Shown here: positions 61,425 through 64,000 of the stretch, one piece after another
Layout of the letters: each line of letters starts with the position of its first letter
Position numbering within the stretch: position 1 is the first letter of the stretch
Source of the DNA: VSJD01 sp964617825
Lineage (GTDB): Bacteria > Verrucomicrobiota > Kiritimatiellia > JAAZAB01
Assembly (NCBI GenBank): GCA_964617825.1
Contig: CAZTWL010000016.1
Span: forward strand, 22,487 to 86,486
Direction of reading: 5' to 3'
Length of the DNA stretch: 64,000 nt
Made by a program: the position numbers and the translations under genes
Notes under the pieces: model-generated
The model's database searches: none
What the model saw: only the letters and a program-made list of their open reading frames with translations
What the model was told of the DNA's origin: nothing

Positions 61425-62642
61425 TCAGACCTCGATCACGGCGGTAAGGTTATCGGCGGCGAAATGGGGGTTGAGCGTCCCCGTATCCTCATCGACGAGT
61501 TTGTGGAGGTAAGACTCCAATTCGCGCTCGTATTCGCACTCGCGCTCGCTGTCGCTGAGCCATTGCCGGGCCGACATCAGGCTGTGCTCGCCGGATTCGG
61601 CTTCCCTGGCGCTGTCGTAGCGATTGACCATGTCCGGCTCGAGGAAATGCTTCAGCACGTGAATGAACTCGATGTTGTTCAGAACCTCGTCCGGAAGGTA
61701 TTGCTCTATTCGGCTGGCCAGGTTGGTCTTGAAATCCAGCAGATTGTTTTCGTTGAAATCGGCCAGGTTGGCGATTTGGCGCCCCTTGAGCATTTCCAAG
61801 CCCACCAGGCCGGTGCTGAAAATATCCGACTGGACGAAGCCCGGCTCGCGGCGGTGGCTTTCCGGCGCCATGTAAAGCGGGCTGCCCAGAAGGATGTTGA
61901 CCTGTTCGCCGATGCGCGCCGCGCGGCCGAAATCCACCAGTTTCACTGTGCCCTGGATATTCACCATGACGTTAGTCGGCTTGATGTCGCCGTGAATGAA
62001 CCCGTTGTCATGCAAAACCGCGATGCCGCGCAGAACGTTACGCAGGATATAAACCGCCAGACCGGCGTGCAGGCTGACGCGGCCATTCTCGATTCTGAAC
62101 AGCACGTTGAGAAAGTGGTCCCATTCGTCGTCGGTGCTGCGGGAGCGGGCAATTTCCATGTGCTTGCCGTCGATCAGGAACTGGAGGTCCACCCCGTCGA
62201 TAATTTGCATGTGCATGTAGCCGATGCCGTTGCATTCCTCGTAAAAGTCGCTGGACACAATGTTGACGTTGTTGATCGGCTGCAGCAGCGATATCTGTTT
62301 GGCGATCCGGCCCATATCCGTCCAATACTTGGCCGCGCTGGAATAAATACCAGGGTCAAACAGTTTGATCGCGTGATGGGTCAGGCAGGCGCGCGCGCCA
62401 TGGCGGGTTGCCAGAAAAACCACCCCCTGGCGCCCATGACCGAGTTCCTTGACGAATTGATAAGCCACGGGATAAGGGATGGACCGCGCGCGGATCAACG
62501 CGCGATAATGTTCCAGAAGGGCGGCAAATTCGGGATCAACCGGCGCCGATGCGGGACGGTCACTCAGCGTGGAGGGGCGATCGAGTCGGGTCGACGGCCG
62601 ATCCATGACCACCGTGGATTGCATAGAAACGAGATCGTTCAT
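61425..62642 (-). CDS. Soluble Ser/Thr protein kinase (Hanks type)
   Basis: The 405-residue protein has a kinase domain (about 60-330): glycine loop ELGHGRQGVVFLAT, catalytic loop FIHGDIKPTNVM near 214, DFGRA near 239, and the APES (for APE) motif YMAPESHRR. The N-terminal 35 residues hold DRPST, DRPST and DRPAS repeats (for example MDRPSTRLDRPSTLSDRPAS), which look like possible autophosphorylation sites. There is no TM helix or PASTA domain, so it is cytosolic. The promoter at 62651-62678 puts the mRNA start at the ATG. It is divergent from secA. Confidence 0.92.
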   Translation of the reverse strand: MNDLVSMQSTVVMDRPSTRLDRPSTLSDRPASAPVDPEFAALLEHYRALIRARSIPYPVAYQFVKELGHGRQGVVFLATRHGARACLTHHAIKLFDPGIYSSAAKYWTDMGRIAKQISLLQPINNVNIVSSDFYEECNGIGYMHMQIIDGVDLQFLIDGKHMEIARSRSTDDEWDHFLNVLFRIENGRVSLHAGLAVYILRNVLRGIAVLHDNGFIHGDIKPTNVMVNIQGTVKLVDFGRAARIGEQVNILLGSPLYMAPESHRREPGFVQSDIFSTGLVGLEMLKGRQIANLADFNENNLLDFKTNLASRIEQYLPDEVLNNIEFIHVLKHFLEPDMVNRYDSAREAESGEHSLMSARQWLSDSERECEYERELESYLHKLVDEDTGTLNPHFAADNLTAVIEV

Positions 62643-62650
62643 GGCCGCTC

Positions 62651-62678
62651 ATTATAAGTCCTGAGCGGCGCTTGGCAA
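62651..62678 (-). promoter_or_regulatory. Promoter of the Ser/Thr kinase gene
   Basis: On the minus strand TTGCCA (62678-62673), a 16-bp spacer and a perfect TATAAT (62656-62651), which ends 8 nt before the ATG at 62642. Confidence 0.78.
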
Positions 62679-62709
62679 GCGTTTCCGAACATGTGGCGAC
62701 AAGCATTTT

Positions 62710-62738
62710 TTGACAAAGCGCGCCATTCCTGTTAAGTT
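62710..62738 (+). promoter_or_regulatory. Promoter of secA
   Basis: Perfect TTGACA (62710-62715), a 17-bp spacer and a weak -10 TAAGTT (62733-62738), which ends 8 nt before the ATG at 62747. Confidence 0.65.
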
Positions 62739-62746
62739 CCCCGCTT

Positions 62747-64000
62747 ATGCAATGGCTGATTAATAGAATTGTGGGCACCAAGCACCAGCGCGATCTGCGC
62801 AAACTGCGGCCGCTGGTGGAGCGCATCAATGTCCTGGAGCAGGAATACCAAGCCCTTTCCGAGGACCAGTTGCGCGGCAAAACCGCCGAATTCAAGGATC
62901 GTCTGGCGCACGGAGCGTCCCTTGACAGTCTGTTGTGCGAGGCTTTCGCCGTGGTCAAGAATGCCTGCCGGCGGCTGGTCGGCACAAAGGCTTCCGTATG
63001 CGAGCACGAGATGGTCTGGGATATGGTGCCTTTCGACGTTCAGCTCATGGGCGGCATAATCCTGCATCAGGGCAAGATTGCCGAAATGGCCACCGGCGAA
63101 GGCAAAACCCTTGTGGCCACCATGCCGCTCTATCTCAACGCCCTCGCGGGCGGGGGCGTGCACCTGGTGACAGTCAACGATTATCTGGCGCGCCGCGATT
63201 CGCAATGGATGGGCACGGTCTTCAAGTACCTGGGACTTACGGTCGGTTGCATTCAAAACCAGATGAACCAGGCCGAGCGCCGGGCGCAATACGCCTGCGA
63301 CATTACCTACGGCACGAACAGCGAATTCGGGTTCGATTATTTGCGCGATAACGGTATGGCCTTTACCAAGGCCGAGGTTGTGCAGCGCGCACATGTTTAT
63401 GCGATTGTGGACGAAATCGACAGCATTCTGATTGACGAAGCCCGCACACCGTTGATTATTTCCGGACCGGCGCCGGTTTCCACACATCAATACACGGCCA
63501 TGACGCCGCTGGTGGACCGCCTGGTTCGGAAACAGCGCGATCTCTGCAACGAGTTGATGCAGGAGGCCAAGGAGTGCCTGGATAAGGGTGAAACCGATAA
63601 AGCCCGGCAGCGTCTTTACCAGGTCCGCCACGGCATGCCCAAGCACAAGCAGCTGCTGCACCTTCTGGAGGAAACGGCGACCCGCAAACTCCTGGAACAG
63701 GCGGAAAACTCGTTCCTGACGGAAATGTACAAGGAACAGGCGCGCCGGCTCCGCGAGGAATTGTTCTTTACCATCGACGAGCGCGGCCATGACGCCACGC
63801 TGACCGAAAAAGGCTGTACGGCCATGAATCCGGCCGATCCCGATGCCTATGTTCTGCCGGACCTGGTTTCGCACATGGCCGTTATTGACGGCCAGGCTGA
63901 CCTTTCGGCGCAGGAAAAATTGGCGCGCAAGCAGGAAGTGCAGAACGCATTTGCCGAGAAGAGCGAGCGCATCCATAATGTCGATCAACTGATCCGGGCT
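62747..64000 (+). CDS. secA: SecA preprotein translocase ATPase (partial, 3' end outside window)
   Basis: 418 residues are visible. The Walker A motif MATGEGKTLVAT is near residue 115, with GTNSEFGFDYLRDN and DEIDSILIDEARTPLIISGP after it. From about 245 to 355 there is an insertion of mostly helical, charged sequence (QEAKECLDKGETDKARQRLY and onwards) absent from E. coli SecA but typical of Bacteroidetes and PVC SecA; this supports the taxonomic guess. SecA drives protein export through SecYEG. There is no ribosome binding site before the ATG at 62747 and the -10 box is 8 nt away, so the mRNA should be leaderless. Confidence 0.96.
   Translation, partial: MQWLINRIVGTKHQRDLRKLRPLVERINVLEQEYQALSEDQLRGKTAEFKDRLAHGASLDSLLCEAFAVVKNACRRLVGTKASVCEHEMVWDMVPFDVQLMGGIILHQGKIAEMATGEGKTLVATMPLYLNALAGGGVHLVTVNDYLARRDSQWMGTVFKYLGLTVGCIQNQMNQAERRAQYACDITYGTNSEFGFDYLRDNGMAFTKAEVVQRAHVYAIVDEIDSILIDEARTPLIISGPAPVSTHQYTAMTPLVDRLVRKQRDLCNELMQEAKECLDKGETDKARQRLYQVRHGMPKHKQLLHLLEETATRKLLEQAENSFLTEMYKEQARRLREELFFTIDERGHDATLTEKGCTAMNPADPDAYVLPDLVSHMAVIDGQADLSAQEKLARKQEVQNAFAEKSERIHNVDQLIRA

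Noticed and set aside
61386..62657. 423-codon plus-strand frame opposite the Ser/Thr kinase
   Set aside because: Antisense to intact kinase motifs; no domain or ribosome binding site.
62732..63988. 418-codon minus-strand frame opposite secA
   Set aside because: Antisense to secA; no domain seen.

Overview
This 64 kb window is a chromosomal segment of a Gram-negative bacterium, most probably from the PVC superphylum (Kiritimatiellota, Lentisphaerota or Verrucomicrobiota). The evidence is indirect. There are outer-membrane proteins (a patatin-Omp85 fusion, a barrel-like protein, a lipoprotein). SecA carries the long insertion seen in PVC and Bacteroidetes SecA. There are OPT-like and DUF6785-like membrane proteins, an RRM protein, a large secreted Fn3/FG-GAP protein and an archaeal-type ProS. 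I see no phage, insertion sequence, CRISPR array or rRNA. Housekeeping genes (folD, pyrK-pyrD, rdgB, recD2, proS, secA, one tRNA-Leu) alternate with lineage-specific clusters.

Left edge, 1-5959 (minus strand): a probable exopolysaccharide-modification locus. It holds a TPR protein with a PgaB-like deacetylase domain (runs off the window), an SGNH hydrolase, a small one-TM protein and an MBOAT O-acyltransferase, preceded by an RluA-type pseudouridine synthase. An RRM RNA-binding protein follows at 6054-6365 with its own promoter and a strong terminator. From 6691 to 12006 lies a metabolic group: a deoxyhypusine-synthase-like protein, a sugar isomerase/epimerase-like TIM barrel, a Gfo/Idh/MocA oxidoreductase, an AraC regulator and an LsrF-type aldolase/thiolase.

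The most unusual region is 12042-25687 (minus strand), an eight-gene operon behind one good sigma-70-type promoter. In transcription order it encodes an ABC ATPase, a PqqD/RRE-like protein, a giant FtsX permease whose N-terminus is a degenerate M28 peptidase fold, an OPT-like transporter, a DUF6785-like membrane protein with a long helical insert, a minimal FtsX permease, a second ABC ATPase and an unknown protein. Several junctions overlap or nearly touch. It looks like one envelope machine acting on peptides or lipids, but its substrate cannot be read from the sequence.

25849-31239 carries an SDR, two exported thiol or metal proteins (a thioredoxin-like one and a 21-cysteine YHS-like one), an NCS2 purine permease, and a three-gene partner-switch operon (STAS, GPP34, RsbW-type kinase). 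31397-45050 has the secreted Fn3/FG-GAP protein (apparently with an ACG start), a cupin, an exported acetolactate decarboxylase, two radical SAM proteins, a DUF362 protein, a YprB-like nuclease, FolD and an acyl-CoA dehydrogenase. 45204-59677 has RecD2, the tRNA, RdgB, a pyrK-pyrD-unknown-GH35 operon, an ExeA-like ATPase and the patatin-Omp85 outer-membrane operon. The right edge has ProS, a Ser/Thr kinase and the start of SecA. All three have a -10 element exactly 8 nt from their ATG, which predicts leaderless mRNAs.

The GC-rich coding strands create many long antisense open frames; these are left out.
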